The notes: generated from the sequence alone by a model not told the origin. A stretch of DNA of 64,000 nt from Blautia liquoris (GCF_015159595.1 NZ_CP063304.1:3162001-3226000), one strand, 5' to 3'. Positions 31,848-40,023 are shown, numbered from the stretch's first letter. Translations and numbers: made by a program.

Positions 31848-33698
31848 ATGTTACGAAGTGAATACCCCAGACCGCAGTTTATGAGAAAAAACTGGCTCAG
31901 CCTTAATGGCCTATGGGATTTTGATTTTGACGATAAAGAAGAAGCACTGACTCACCACTGGGAACAAAAAAGCTGTCATCTAACGCATAAGATTGAAGTC
32001 CCTTTTTGTTTTCAGAGTAAGTTAAGCAATGTTCATGATACATCATTTCACGATCGATGTTTCTACAAAAGAGAATTTACACTTCCAGAAGAATGGAATG
32101 GAAAGCAGCTTTTACTTCATTTTGGAGCTGTTGATTACTTCTGCAAGGTTTATATTGATGAAACTTTATGCGGAGAACACGAAGGCGGAAGTGCATCATT
32201 TACCTTTGATATCACTAATCATATAAATAAGCAGTTCTGTCCACATTCTATTGCTGTTTATATCGAGGACCCTTCTACTGACGAGACCATTCCAAGAGGA
32301 AAACAGTTCTGGGAAGAGGAAAGTTCTGGGATTTGGTATACTCGAACATCCGGTATCTGGCAGACCGTCTGGATTGAGCCCGTCGATGCCGTTCACATAA
32401 CGAATATTAAGATGACACCAGATTTTGATCAGAACACATTAAAGCTTGAAGCCAGCTTCAGCAAGCTGGTTCCGGATATGCGTCTGGACGTAAAGATTAC
32501 CTATGAAGGAGAATTGGTATGTCAGGACTCTTACTCTGTCAATAGTGCCACCGTCTTTAAAAAGGATATCTATCTGGCAGGAGATCAGATTTTCCATACC
32601 AATACCCACGGGGAAGGTCGCTCTTGGTCACCGGAACATCCAGCACTTTATGATGTTGTTTTTAGATTGAATTCCGAACATAGGATCTGTGATATTGCAG
32701 AAAGCTATTTTGGCATGCGAAAAATTCATGCAGAAAACGGGATGATATATCTTAACAATCATCCCTATTACCCCAAGATGATTCTGGATCAGGGGTACTG
32801 GCCGGACAGTCTGTTAACCGCACCTGATGATAATGCTTTTCAAACTGATATTATGCTCATGAAAGAAATGGGATTTAACGGCTGCCGAAAACATCAGAAA
32901 ACTGCAGATCCCAGATTTTTATACTGGGCCGACAAAATTGGTCTTATGGTATGGGAGGAGGTCCCTTCTGCCTGTCTTTTTACGGATCATGCCCTTACCC
33001 GTTATACGAAAGAATGGATGGAAGTCATTGTAAGAGATTATAACCATCCTTCCATTGTTGCCTGGGTTCCTTTCAATGAAAGTTGGGGTGTACCTGATGT
33101 CAGCCGCAATAAAAGACAGCAGGATTATACACTTTCACTTTACTACCTGTTGAAAGCATATGATCCTGTACGTCTTGTCGTCAACAATGATGGGTGGGAG
33201 CAGACAAAGACAGACATCTGCGCCATTCACAACTACGCACATGGCACTCCCAAAACGCCAAAGATGCAGGAAACATTTCAGCGTTTTGCATCAGACTTGA
33301 ATCTTCTGCTCTCCCCGTATCCGGCAGGACGCAGTATCTTTGCCTCTTCCTTTCGATATGACGGCCAACCTATCATGATAACGGAATGCGGTGGAATTCG
33401 TTATAATCATTCAGATACACAGAGCTGGGGATATACCAGTGCAGAAAATGAAGATGAGTTTCTGGAACAGTATTGCTTTGTAATCAGCACTATCCTCCAG
33501 TCGGATTATATCTATGGATTCTGTTACACACAGCTCACCGATGTAGAGCAGGAGACAAATGGTCTGCTCACTTACGACCGAAAACCGAAATGTGATCCCA
33601 AGAAGATACGGAAGATTAACAACCAGTCACGGCATAATATAGCACTCATCGATCATCACTATGACTGGAAGCTTCCAAAAAATGCTTCGAAAAAATAG
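31848..33698 (+). CDS. Glycoside hydrolase family 2 (beta-galactosidase/beta-glucuronidase-like)
   Basis: A 616-residue cytoplasmic glycosidase. The ATG at 31848 follows CTAGGAGG. Domains run in GH2 order: jelly-roll sugar-binding (residues about 1-175, NGLWDFDFDDKEEA and HFGAVDYFCKVYID), immunoglobulin-like, then the TIM barrel. The acid/base is Glu411 in FNESWG and the nucleophile Glu513 in ITECGG. The C-terminus is short, without extra domains. It stands alone with a terminator after it and no linked transporter. The substrate could be a beta-galactoside, glucuronide or mannoside and is not resolved. Confidence 0.92.
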   Translation: MLRSEYPRPQFMRKNWLSLNGLWDFDFDDKEEALTHHWEQKSCHLTHKIEVPFCFQSKLSNVHDTSFHDRCFYKREFTLPEEWNGKQLLLHFGAVDYFCKVYIDETLCGEHEGGSASFTFDITNHINKQFCPHSIAVYIEDPSTDETIPRGKQFWEEESSGIWYTRTSGIWQTVWIEPVDAVHITNIKMTPDFDQNTLKLEASFSKLVPDMRLDVKITYEGELVCQDSYSVNSATVFKKDIYLAGDQIFHTNTHGEGRSWSPEHPALYDVVFRLNSEHRICDIAESYFGMRKIHAENGMIYLNNHPYYPKMILDQGYWPDSLLTAPDDNAFQTDIMLMKEMGFNGCRKHQKTADPRFLYWADKIGLMVWEEVPSACLFTDHALTRYTKEWMEVIVRDYNHPSIVAWVPFNESWGVPDVSRNKRQQDYTLSLYYLLKAYDPVRLVVNNDGWEQTKTDICAIHNYAHGTPKTPKMQETFQRFASDLNLLLSPYPAGRSIFASSFRYDGQPIMITECGGIRYNHSDTQSWGYTSAENEDEFLEQYCFVISTILQSDYIYGFCYTQLTDVEQETNGLLTYDRKPKCDPKKIRKINNQSRHNIALIDHHYDWKLPKNASKK

Positions 33699-33723
33699 CT
33701 GGTTTACTGCTGCACTGCCAAAA

Positions 33724-33763
33724 AAGACCTTTTACTGAAAATGCTTTTTTCAGAAAAGGTCTT
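33724..33763 (+). terminator. Terminator after the GH2 gene
   Basis: AAGACCTTTTACTGAAAA pairs with TTTTTTCAGAAAAGGTCTT and is followed by CTTAT. It lies between convergent genes and probably works in both directions. Confidence 0.85.
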
Positions 33764-33807
33764 CTTATCTTCAATGCATATGTTTCATTGGCCAATGCCC
33801 ACCTGTT

Positions 33808-34401
33808 CTAGATGGAAACCACAGAGTTTATCTTCTCCGGCACACGCATAAGTTCCCTGTATTGACTTGGCTTTAAACCCACCGCCTTGCGGAACTGCTG
33901 GCTGAAAAATCTGGCATCCTGATATCCCACATCATCAGCAATCTCATAAACCGGTTTTCTCGTATCCCGCAGCAACATCTTAGCATGTGCCATCCTGATA
34001 TCCATCAGATATTTTGAGAAATTCTTACCTGTTTCTTCTTTGAACATCTCACAGAAGTAGTTCGGATTGAGGTCACAATTAAAGGCAAGTTCTTCAAGAG
34101 TAATCTTTTCCTTATAGTACTTGTTGATATAATTAATGGCCTCGGAAATTTCACCGCGTCTTTTCTTCGGTTTTTTCTTTGACGTCTCAAACAAATCTCT
34201 CATGACATCCGGCTCCGACAAGCTAAATGTCGGAAGGTTCACGCTTGCATCGTTCTTTCCCCTTAGCTCAATCTTGCATATGTTGTCCCTGTTCTCATTC
34301 ACAATCTTCTGTAAGGACGGTTCAAGCCCTTCAAAAATTGAAAGCGTATCCATAAGTTCTCTTGTGCTTCTTTCATCATCGAATATTAAGACGTTAATCA
34401 T
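33808..34401 (-). CDS. AraC-type regulator derived from a YesN-like response regulator, receiver mostly deleted
   Basis: A 197-residue protein. The ATG at 34401 follows AAGGGGG. It begins like a response regulator (MINVLIFDDERSTRELM) but the rest of the receiver, including the phosphoacceptor Asp and the switch Thr/Lys, is absent. A short linker leads to a complete AraC domain (EAINYINKYYKEKITLEELA near 105, PVYEIADDVGYQDARFFSQQ near 160). The frame is intact, so this is an in-frame deletion and not a frameshift relic. It would bind DNA without phosphorylation control. No sensor kinase gene is adjacent. Confidence 0.82.
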   Translation of the reverse strand: MINVLIFDDERSTRELMDTLSIFEGLEPSLQKIVNENRDNICKIELRGKNDASVNLPTFSLSEPDVMRDLFETSKKKPKKRRGEISEAINYINKYYKEKITLEELAFNCDLNPNYFCEMFKEETGKNFSKYLMDIRMAHAKMLLRDTRKPVYEIADDVGYQDARFFSQQFRKAVGLKPSQYRELMRVPEKINSVVSI

Positions 34402-34489
34402 CTGTATCCCCCTTTGCACAACAGTCAATGTCACCAGAAATAATTTACCGCAAAGGCAGCCCTTTACGGCATGATTTTTGCTTCTCATC

Positions 34490-34650
34490 TTTACAGATAG
34501 ATATAGATTATTATAATAAATAATGGTATGATACCCATATCGGTTACGGCTCAGTTCGGGCGCGACTCTGAACCGTAACTTATATCATGAATGGGAACGC
34601 AGTCCAGACCATGCGTTTCGCGTGGTATAGCGTTCGAAAGGTAGGTGTAT
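34490..34650 (+). promoter_or_regulatory. Promoter and structured leader of the DeoR-type gene
   Basis: TTTACA (34490-34495) and TATAAT (34512-34517) are 16 bp apart. The transcript would carry two hairpins. The first joins GTTACGG (34543-34549) and CCGTAAC (34573-34579). The second joins GAACGC (34595-34600) and GCGTTC (34630-34635), with an inner ACCATGCG/CGCGTGGT stem (34608-34615, 34619-34626). AAAGGTAGG precedes the start at 34653. I could not match it to a known riboswitch. Confidence 0.55.
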
Positions 34651-34652
34651 GA

Positions 34653-35450
34653 ATGTATGCAATAGAACGAAAACGTGAAATATTGAGACTGTTGAGTCAA
34701 CACTCCACTTTGCGTGTCAATTTCCTTGCCGAGCACCTGGATGCATCCAGGGAAACGATACGCCGCGATCTCACAGAATTACAGAATGAGGGCCTCGTGA
34801 AAAGAATACACGGAGGTGTCACCGCAAACCATGCAAGTTTAAGCACCGAGTCCCAGACTTTGGATATCATCAATGAGTCGTCTCTATATCCCCATATCCA
34901 GGATTCAGACGTAAAAAGAAAGCTCTGTCAAAAAGCGGCATCCTATATAAAACCCGGGGATATGATATACGTAGATAACAGTTCCACCACCATATTTCTT
35001 GCGGAATGTATACCGGATGGCATTGACGTCACTCTAATCAGCAATTCTATCGCATTTTTGACGGAAGCGGTGAAATATCAGAAACCAAATATCACTTATG
35101 TCTGTCTGGGCGGTATATTAACTGTGAACAGTTTATCTACCCATGGCCCAATGACCGTAAAAGATATCGAAGAATACTACCCAAATAAGGCTTTTATTTC
35201 CTGCTCAGGAGTTTCTTCTATACGTTCTGTCACTGATTCAGCGATTGACGATGCAACGGTTAAAAAGCATATGATTGACCGATCTTTTGAGGTCTTTCTG
35301 CTGGCAGACCACACGAAATTCTCTCAGAATGGTCAGGTTTTCCTAGTGCCCATTGACCGCTTGAATTATGTAATCACCGATACCTTAACCCAAGATATCG
35401 ATTACACTTTTCTCATAGATGCAAATGTCAGGATTGAAACCTCCGAGTAA
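34653..35450 (+). CDS. DeoR/GlpR-family transcriptional regulator
   Basis: A 265-residue repressor of sugar-phosphate-responsive type. The N-terminal winged helix (REILRLLSQHSTLRVNFLAE, then SRETIRRDLTEL and RIHGG) is followed by a DeoRC effector domain with VDNSSTTIFLAECIP and DHTKFSQNGQVFL. The ATG at 34653 is placed behind AAAGGTAGGTG. No catabolic operon lies directly downstream; the next plus-strand gene is an HD hydrolase beyond a terminator. Its targets are therefore elsewhere or in neighbouring loci. Confidence 0.92.
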   Translation: MYAIERKREILRLLSQHSTLRVNFLAEHLDASRETIRRDLTELQNEGLVKRIHGGVTANHASLSTESQTLDIINESSLYPHIQDSDVKRKLCQKAASYIKPGDMIYVDNSSTTIFLAECIPDGIDVTLISNSIAFLTEAVKYQKPNITYVCLGGILTVNSLSTHGPMTVKDIEEYYPNKAFISCSGVSSIRSVTDSAIDDATVKKHMIDRSFEVFLLADHTKFSQNGQVFLVPIDRLNYVITDTLTQDIDYTFLIDANVRIETSE

Positions 35451-35644
35451 TCAAAGCGTTACATACTGCAAAATAGTGGTTGATATTTGACCGTTTCTTT
35501 CTGTTTTATTTTGTTTCTGACTGTATGTTACCATATTCAGGCGTTTGCCGCAATACTTAATCATGATGATTTGAAAACATTGTCACATTTGAACAATATT
35601 TATGCTTCTCATTTGTTATATATGTGCACTGCTATACTTTCAGC

Positions 35645-35691
35645 AAAAAGATCCCCAAAGTCAGATATAGGCTAACTTTGGGGATCTTTTT
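35645..35691 (+). terminator. Terminator in the gap after the DeoR-type gene
   Basis: AAAAAGATCCCCAAAGT pairs with ACTTTGGGGATCTTTTT, a perfect stem of at least 16 bp. It is about 195 bp past the DeoR stop; the stretch between (35451-35644) shows no gene. Confidence 0.9.
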
Positions 35692-35776
35692 GTTCCATTT
35701 CAATCAGAAATGAATTATACTAGGGATAGATACTGTCATATGCACAATCTGCAGTTATACTTTATGAGGAGTGAAT

Positions 35777-36346
35777 ATGTCTTCCGAAAAAAACCATCTG
35801 ATCAATGAAGCAATCACATATGCAACCGCATGTCACGCCGGACAAGTTCGAAAAGGATCCTGTCATCCTTATATTCTTCATCCTTTGGAGACAATGCTTA
35901 TCTTGTTCCATATGAACGCGGATGATAACCTGTTAATCGCTGGTGTTCTTCATGATATCGTCGAAGATACCCCCGCAACCCTGGAAGAAATATGTGACCG
36001 TTTCGGCAGTGATGTAGCTTCGTTGGTTGCTTTTCACACAGAGGATAAATCCAGAGGCTGGACAGAGAGAAAAAGTGCGGCGATTGCCTCCCTGTCTGGA
36101 GCAGGTGACCGGGAAATGATGCTAATATTAGCTGACAAGGTATCAAATCTTCGAAGCAGCATATCCGACTACAGAGAAATCGGTGAACAATTCTGGGACA
36201 AGTTCAACGCCCGCAGGGAGCAGCAGAATTGGTATTATATGAAGATGTTTGACGCATTAAAACCTATGGAATCTCACCCTGCCGCTTCCCCTTATTATCG
36301 AGAAATGAAAGACCTCTTATCTCATCTGTTTAGTGGCAGATCTTAA
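35777..36346 (+). CDS. HD-domain phosphohydrolase, (p)ppGpp hydrolase-like
   Basis: A 189-residue HD protein resembling the hydrolase half of SpoT/MESH1 enzymes. Visible motifs are HAGQVRKGSCHPYILHPLE near residue 22, the metal-binding GVLHDIVEDTPA near 55 and ILADKVSNLRS near 118. The ATG at 35777 follows GAGGAG; a GTG at 35771 is too close. No synthetase, TGS or ACT domain is present, so it is a small stand-alone alarmone or nucleotide hydrolase. The actual substrate is inferred only from the family. Confidence 0.85.
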   Translation: MSSEKNHLINEAITYATACHAGQVRKGSCHPYILHPLETMLILFHMNADDNLLIAGVLHDIVEDTPATLEEICDRFGSDVASLVAFHTEDKSRGWTERKSAAIASLSGAGDREMMLILADKVSNLRSSISDYREIGEQFWDKFNARREQQNWYYMKMFDALKPMESHPAASPYYREMKDLLSHLFSGRS

Positions 36347-36385
36347 TTTGACACTCCCCACAGCTAAAGCAGGGGGATTCTTGTT
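36347..36385. repeat. Possible IS200/IS605-type end relic
   Basis: The stretch GACACTCCCCACAGCTAAAG followed by CAGGGGGATTCTTG can fold as CCCC..GGGG and resembles hairpin ends of IS200/IS605-family elements in Clostridia, recalled from memory. No transposase or TnpB gene is nearby. It lies directly after the HD gene stop. Confidence 0.4.
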
Positions 36386-36401
36386 TCAACCGACACTATC
36401 T

Positions 36402-36448
36402 GATAAAACGAGCGGAAAGCACATCTTTACGCCTTCCGCTCGTTTATC
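36402..36448. terminator. Bidirectional terminator between the HD and Hsp20 genes
   Basis: GATAAAACGAGCGGAA (from 36402) pairs with TTCCGCTCGTTTATC (to 36448), with A/T-rich flanks suited to both directions. It separates convergent genes. Confidence 0.85.
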
Positions 36449-36471
36449 ATATCTATATAAAGAAGGGCCAA

Positions 36472-36924
36472 TTATCCTTCAATGGCAACATATTTATTCT
36501 CTTCAATCTTTTTTTCATCCGGTTTCAGGAGTTCGACCTTTAAGATTCCATCATGAAAGGATGCTTTAATATCTTCCTGTTTCAGATTGTCACCAACATA
36601 GAAAGTTCTCTCGCAGGCACCTGCATATCTTTCACGGCGGATATACTTCCCTTCATCTTTCTTTTCTTCATCCAGATTCTTTGAAGCACTGACCTTCAAA
36701 GATCCATTCTCCAGCGAAATCTGAATTTCATCTTTTTTAAATCCCGGCAGGTCCATCTCAAGCTCATAACCCAGATCAGTTTGCCTGATATCTGTTTTCA
36801 TCAGATTCTTTCCGTGATGTCCATAAAGTTTCTTCTCCGCTTTGCTAAAACTTCCGTCGTTAAACCACGGTTCAAAAAAGAAGTCATCGAATAAACTATC
36901 GTTAAAAATGCTTGGTACTATCAT
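36472..36924 (-). CDS. Hsp20 small heat-shock protein (second copy)
   Basis: A 150-residue alpha-crystallin-type holdase. The core (residues about 45-145) shows YELEMDLPGFKKDEIQISLE, GKYIRRERYAGACERTFYVG and the domain-ending GILKVELLKPDEK. The N-terminus IVPSIFNDSLFDDFF parallels the upstream copy. It follows that gene by 26 bp and shares the CIRCE-controlled promoter. The two proteins are clear paralogues, probably from tandem duplication followed by divergence. Confidence 0.93.
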   Translation of the reverse strand: MIVPSIFNDSLFDDFFFEPWFNDGSFSKAEKKLYGHHGKNLMKTDIRQTDLGYELEMDLPGFKKDEIQISLENGSLKVSASKNLDEEKKDEGKYIRRERYAGACERTFYVGDNLKQEDIKASFHDGILKVELLKPDEKKIEENKYVAIEG

Positions 36925-36950
36925 AAGTTTTTCCTCCTTGTAGAATGGGT

Positions 36951-37370
36951 TTAATCTTCAATTAATATATTTTGTTTCTGTTCCACTTGCGCTTTTTCTT
37001 CTTTTTTTGGAACCAGAAGCGTTAATGTCCCGTCTTCGAATTTTGCTTTGATGTCTTCCTGTGTTATTTGATTTCCAACATAAAAGCTTCTTCTTGCTTT
37101 TCCGGTGTATCTTTCCCTGCGAATATAGTTACCATTTTCATCTTTCTCGTCTTTCTTCGATTTGGATGAAGCCTCAATGGTAAGATAACCATCATTCAAT
37201 TGCGCCTTAATGTCTTCTTTTTTAACTCCCGGCAGATCCATAGCAATCTCAAAATTGTTATCGTTTTCTTTGACATCTGTGCTCATCAGACCATTCGTCC
37301 AAAGGCTGTTTTCGAAAGGTTCCATAAAATCATCAAACATGTTTGTTCCAAAAATACTCGGCATCAACAT
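36951..37370 (-). CDS. Hsp20 small heat-shock protein (first copy)
   Basis: A 139-residue small heat-shock protein that holds unfolding proteins until refolding. It contains FEIAMDLPGVKKEDIKAQLN, RRERYTGKARRSFYVG and GTLTLLVPKKEEK. The ATG at 37370 follows GGGAG. It is first in a two-gene operon with a CIRCE element overlapping the promoter, so HrcA control is expected. The C-terminal tail ends QNILIED, similar to an I-x-I anchoring motif. Confidence 0.95.
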   Translation of the reverse strand: MLMPSIFGTNMFDDFMEPFENSLWTNGLMSTDVKENDNNFEIAMDLPGVKKEDIKAQLNDGYLTIEASSKSKKDEKDENGNYIRRERYTGKARRSFYVGNQITQEDIKAKFEDGTLTLLVPKKEEKAQVEQKQNILIED

Positions 37371-37470
37371 AATTATCGCTCCCTTCTGATTAAATCTGTG
37401 ATGTCTGAAATGTTACTTATTACTTTCTCGTCTTACAATCTTTATCTTTCCCTTCCTTCGTTCTAAATAT

Positions 37471-37512
37471 GTTATAACACAATTATTAGCACTCGTCAAG
37501 AGTGAGTGCTAA
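37471..37512 (-). promoter_or_regulatory. CIRCE operator and sigma-A promoter of the hsp20 operon
   Basis: TTAGCACTC (37486-37494), nine bases, then GAGTGCTAA (37504-37512) is the exact CIRCE consensus bound by HrcA. On the minus strand TTGACG (37494-37499) inside the CIRCE loop and TATAAC (37471-37476) form a promoter with a 17-bp spacer, so HrcA would block polymerase directly. hrcA is not in this window. Confidence 0.95.
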
Positions 37513-37603
37513 TAATTTCTGTGAACTTTCTGTGAAGTTATTCGTTTACCTTTTCCAATTGATAATTTTTGAGTATTCAAGTATACTAATATTTATGATA
37601 CCA

Positions 37604-37668
37604 GGGTCAAAAGGTCCTGCGTTTCATGCTTGCATGAAAAAGCATGACCTTGAGACCCGAACAAACAT
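37604..37668. repeat. Palindromic repeat, copy A
   Basis: A 65-bp unit GGGTCAAAAGGTCCTGC... to ...GACCCGAACAAACAT that folds into a long imperfect hairpin. It matches copy B at 37753-37817 at nearly every position except in the arms, where copy A has lost several pairs. Confidence 0.8.
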
Positions 37669-37708
37669 GAGAAAGCAACCCGATTAGGGTGTATTTCGAA
37701 TGTTTGTA

Positions 37709-37740
37709 GGATTACGTGAGCACAAAGTGCGGAGTAATCC
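37709..37740. repeat. Hairpin between the two palindromic repeats
   Basis: GGATTAC pairs with GTAATCC, with an inner GCAC/GTGC. It is unrelated in sequence to the flanking 65-bp units. Confidence 0.6.
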
Positions 37741-37752
37741 GTGTATCATATG

Positions 37753-37817
37753 GGGTCAAAAGGTCCTGCTTTTCATGCGAGCATGAAAAAGCAGGACCTT
37801 GGAACCCGAACAAACAT
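37753..37817. repeat. Palindromic repeat, copy B
   Basis: The same 65-bp unit with an almost perfect stem of about 19 bp (AAGGTCCTGCTTTTCATGC with GCATGAAAA..GCAGGACCTT). A smaller GGGTCA-GA-TGACCC hairpin follows at 37824-37837, just before the ribosome-binding site of the next gene. Confidence 0.8.
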
Positions 37818-37858
37818 TTATCAGGGTCAGATGACCCCGGACAAGAAGGAGGATTTTG

Positions 37859-38509
37859 ATGCGCTGGCTTTACTCACATCGGAAACAATTAACCATAGGT
37901 TTTATCATAATAATTACCCTTATTCTTATTCCGGTCGTCCACAATCTGAGTGTTGATGATATCATACACTATACGCCATCGTCTCCGTTTTTCGCAGCCT
38001 TGGCATTGATTGGACTATATTGTCTCAGATCAATCATCATGGCAATTCCCAACATGCTTGTCTGCATTGCCATCGGCATAATATTTCCGCCTGTCTGGGG
38101 CATTCTTATCAGCATAACAGGAATGATCTGTGAAACAACGATCAGTTATTATCTTGGAAAGAAACTCGGCGCAGAAGAAGTCACCCGGATGCTGCAGAAG
38201 AATGAGAAAGCAAAAAAGTTCTTTTCGTCTAATCAGAACAACACTACGACGACCTGCTTTATCGCTCGGATCACTCCGCTTCCCATCGGATTAACCAGCA
38301 TGTTCTTTGGTGCAGCAGGAATGCCGTGGAGCAAATATATAATTGCATCAATCCTTGGCTTAAGCCCTAAGATGATTCCCTATGTACTGGCCGGGACTTC
38401 CATCGAGGGTCCTCTGTCTACAAGATTTCTGCTTCCATTTGTGATCAGCTTTGCCATCACACTGGCCGCATTTATCATTTACCAAACAGTGACGAAGACA
38501 AAATCATAG
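37859..38509 (+). CDS. TVP38/TMEM64-family membrane protein (SNARE-associated/DedA-like)
   Basis: A 216-residue membrane protein. The ATG at 37859 follows AAGGAGG. About five hydrophobic segments surround the family motif region: MLVCIAIGIIFPPVWGILIS near residue 65, GMICETTISYYLGKKLGA near 90 and FIARITPLPIGLTSMFFGAA near 138 with its conserved Arg. DedA/VTT-fold proteins are linked to lipid scrambling and membrane homeostasis. It is a single gene behind a cluster of hairpins. Confidence 0.9.
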   Translation: MRWLYSHRKQLTIGFIIIITLILIPVVHNLSVDDIIHYTPSSPFFAALALIGLYCLRSIIMAIPNMLVCIAIGIIFPPVWGILISITGMICETTISYYLGKKLGAEEVTRMLQKNEKAKKFFSSNQNNTTTTCFIARITPLPIGLTSMFFGAAGMPWSKYIIASILGLSPKMIPYVLAGTSIEGPLSTRFLLPFVISFAITLAAFIIYQTVTKTKS

Positions 38510-38543
38510 TTTCCAAACATGAAAGGCTTGACCTTCCCCCGAA

Positions 38544-39293
38544 TCAATCAATTTCCTTTATACTGTTTTTTATTATATGAAATTCGTCTTCCGTCATTTG
38601 TTTTCCATCCTGAACTGGCGGCCGATAAGGATTCTCCATGATATTACCGCCTAAAAGATGATCGAACCAGAGTGCTGCGACGGCATATCTTCCATATAGA
38701 AGATGCATATGAAACCCATCTCTGCAAAGGCTCTTTCCACCTTCCAGATAGAGGAAGGGCTCCTTTCTTCTCAGACTTTGAATCAAATCACCGGCAGGAA
38801 TCAGATCTGTCCGATACTCATCGGCAACTTTATCATAACATTCCGAAAGTTTTTTATACATTTCCTCTTGACTGTTATGATAAAATTCAAAGTGCTCATG
38901 TGTGGAATCGACCTCATAGGCCCAGGTCTGCATAATCACCCGTTTTGCATTGGGGCATTTTGTCTGCACATAGGCAAGAAGATTTCCAAGATAGGGATAA
39001 TAGGTGTCCATTAGACCACTGTAACCACTGCACTGCTGTGTTACAATATAATCCCATTCTTCCTCTTTCAGGATCTCTTCGACTGTTACATAATGTTCCC
39101 CTTCGACTCCATTTAACTGATACTGATAATCCGCTTTATTGTGCTCTATATTATTCCAGTGTCGCTCTAATGAGCAGCCACCGATATAAAGATTTACAAC
39201 TTTTGTATCTATCCCTCCGCTCTTGGCCAAATCATGCAGATATGTTGTCGCATCCTGAGAGAAACTATTTCCTATCGCTAATATGTTAACCAT
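38544..39293 (-). CDS. DUF4886 protein, SGNH-hydrolase-like
   Basis: A 249-residue protein matching the DUF4886 pattern: ILAIGNSFSQDATTYLHDL at the start, with the Ser of a GNSFS block resembling the SGNH nucleophile, IGGCSLERHWNN near 38, WDYIVTQQCSGYSG near 80 and a late RDGFHMHLLYGRY block with the possible catalytic His. No signal peptide is visible, although many homologues are secreted. It is the last of three tightly spaced genes with a phosphoesterase and a GDSL hydrolase. Probable esterase on an acylated glycan; substrate unknown. Confidence 0.85.
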   Translation of the reverse strand: MVNILAIGNSFSQDATTYLHDLAKSGGIDTKVVNLYIGGCSLERHWNNIEHNKADYQYQLNGVEGEHYVTVEEILKEEEWDYIVTQQCSGYSGLMDTYYPYLGNLLAYVQTKCPNAKRVIMQTWAYEVDSTHEHFEFYHNSQEEMYKKLSECYDKVADEYRTDLIPAGDLIQSLRRKEPFLYLEGGKSLCRDGFHMHLLYGRYAVAALWFDHLLGGNIMENPYRPPVQDGKQMTEDEFHIIKNSIKEID

Positions 39294-39318
39294 TGTATAC
39301 TCCTTTCGCCTTTTTAGT

Positions 39319-40017
39319 TCATCGTAAAATCAGCTCCGGCTTAAAGTTCAGATAATCACCGGATACTAATTGATACTCAATCCCATTGAAATATCCCTTC
39401 AAACTGTCATCAAACCGTTCTTTTCCATGACAATGAGAATAAATCACCTTTGAAGTATCATAAACTTCGGCCATCTGTGTGAACGGACTTTCTTCTTCCC
39501 CGATACTTGTGGGTGGAAAATGAAGGAACATGATAAATCTGTGATATCCGGCGTCTTTTGCTGCCTCAAATGACGTCCTTAAGCGTTCCAGCTCACGATC
39601 TCTGATTTTCAGAAAATGCTTATATGAGTCCTTTCCTTCGTAACAATATCCTTTAGTCCCGACCAGTCCGTAATCCTGGTAAGTATAGAAATTATTCTGG
39701 AGAAAAAAAAGCCTCCCTTTGAATATTTCATTTAGTTTCTCGGTCTTTTTTGCATTCCAAAACATATCGTGATTGCCCCGAAGCAAAATTTTTCGCCCGG
39801 GCAGATCAGCAATAAAAGCAAGATCTGCCCCGGCTTCTTCAAGATTACGGCCCCAGGAGTGATCTCCGGTTATGACCACAGTATCATCCATGGTTACTCG
39901 CCGATTCCAGTATTTTTGTATCTTTTTCTCATGATTTTTCCACACTGACCCGAACATATCCATGGGTTTATCCACAGAATTCGCCAGATGGAAATCACCA
40001 ATTGCGTATAAAGCCAT
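39319..40017 (-). CDS. Metallophosphoesterase
   Basis: A 232-residue calcineurin-like phosphoesterase. The metal-binding blocks appear in order: GDFHLAN near residue 7, VVITGDHSWGR near 47, LLRGNHDMFW near 77, IMFLHFPP near 163 and YSHCHGKERF near 193. The first block ends in His, as in the family. It is seven bases downstream of the GDSL hydrolase gene and 25 bp before the DUF4886 gene. The natural phosphoester is unknown. Confidence 0.9.
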   Translation of the reverse strand: MALYAIGDFHLANSVDKPMDMFGSVWKNHEKKIQKYWNRRVTMDDTVVITGDHSWGRNLEEAGADLAFIADLPGRKILLRGNHDMFWNAKKTEKLNEIFKGRLFFLQNNFYTYQDYGLVGTKGYCYEGKDSYKHFLKIRDRELERLRTSFEAAKDAGYHRFIMFLHFPPTSIGEEESPFTQMAEVYDTSKVIYSHCHGKERFDDSLKGYFNGIEYQLVSGDYLNFKPELILR

Positions 40018-40023
40018 ATTCTC

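Noticed and set aside
35487-35675. A 62-codon plus-strand frame between the DeoR-type and HD genes.
   Set aside because: It overlaps the terminator stem, lacks a ribosome-binding site and has a low-complexity product.
37604-37817. A CRISPR array, because a unit occurs twice with a spacer-like stretch between.
   Set aside because: There are only two 65-bp copies, they are internally palindromic and diverged, and no regular spacing or cas genes exist.
37741-37956. Short open frames encoding GSKGPAFHA-type peptides.
   Set aside because: They are translations of the palindromic repeat units, with no ribosome-binding site, and are better explained as repeats.
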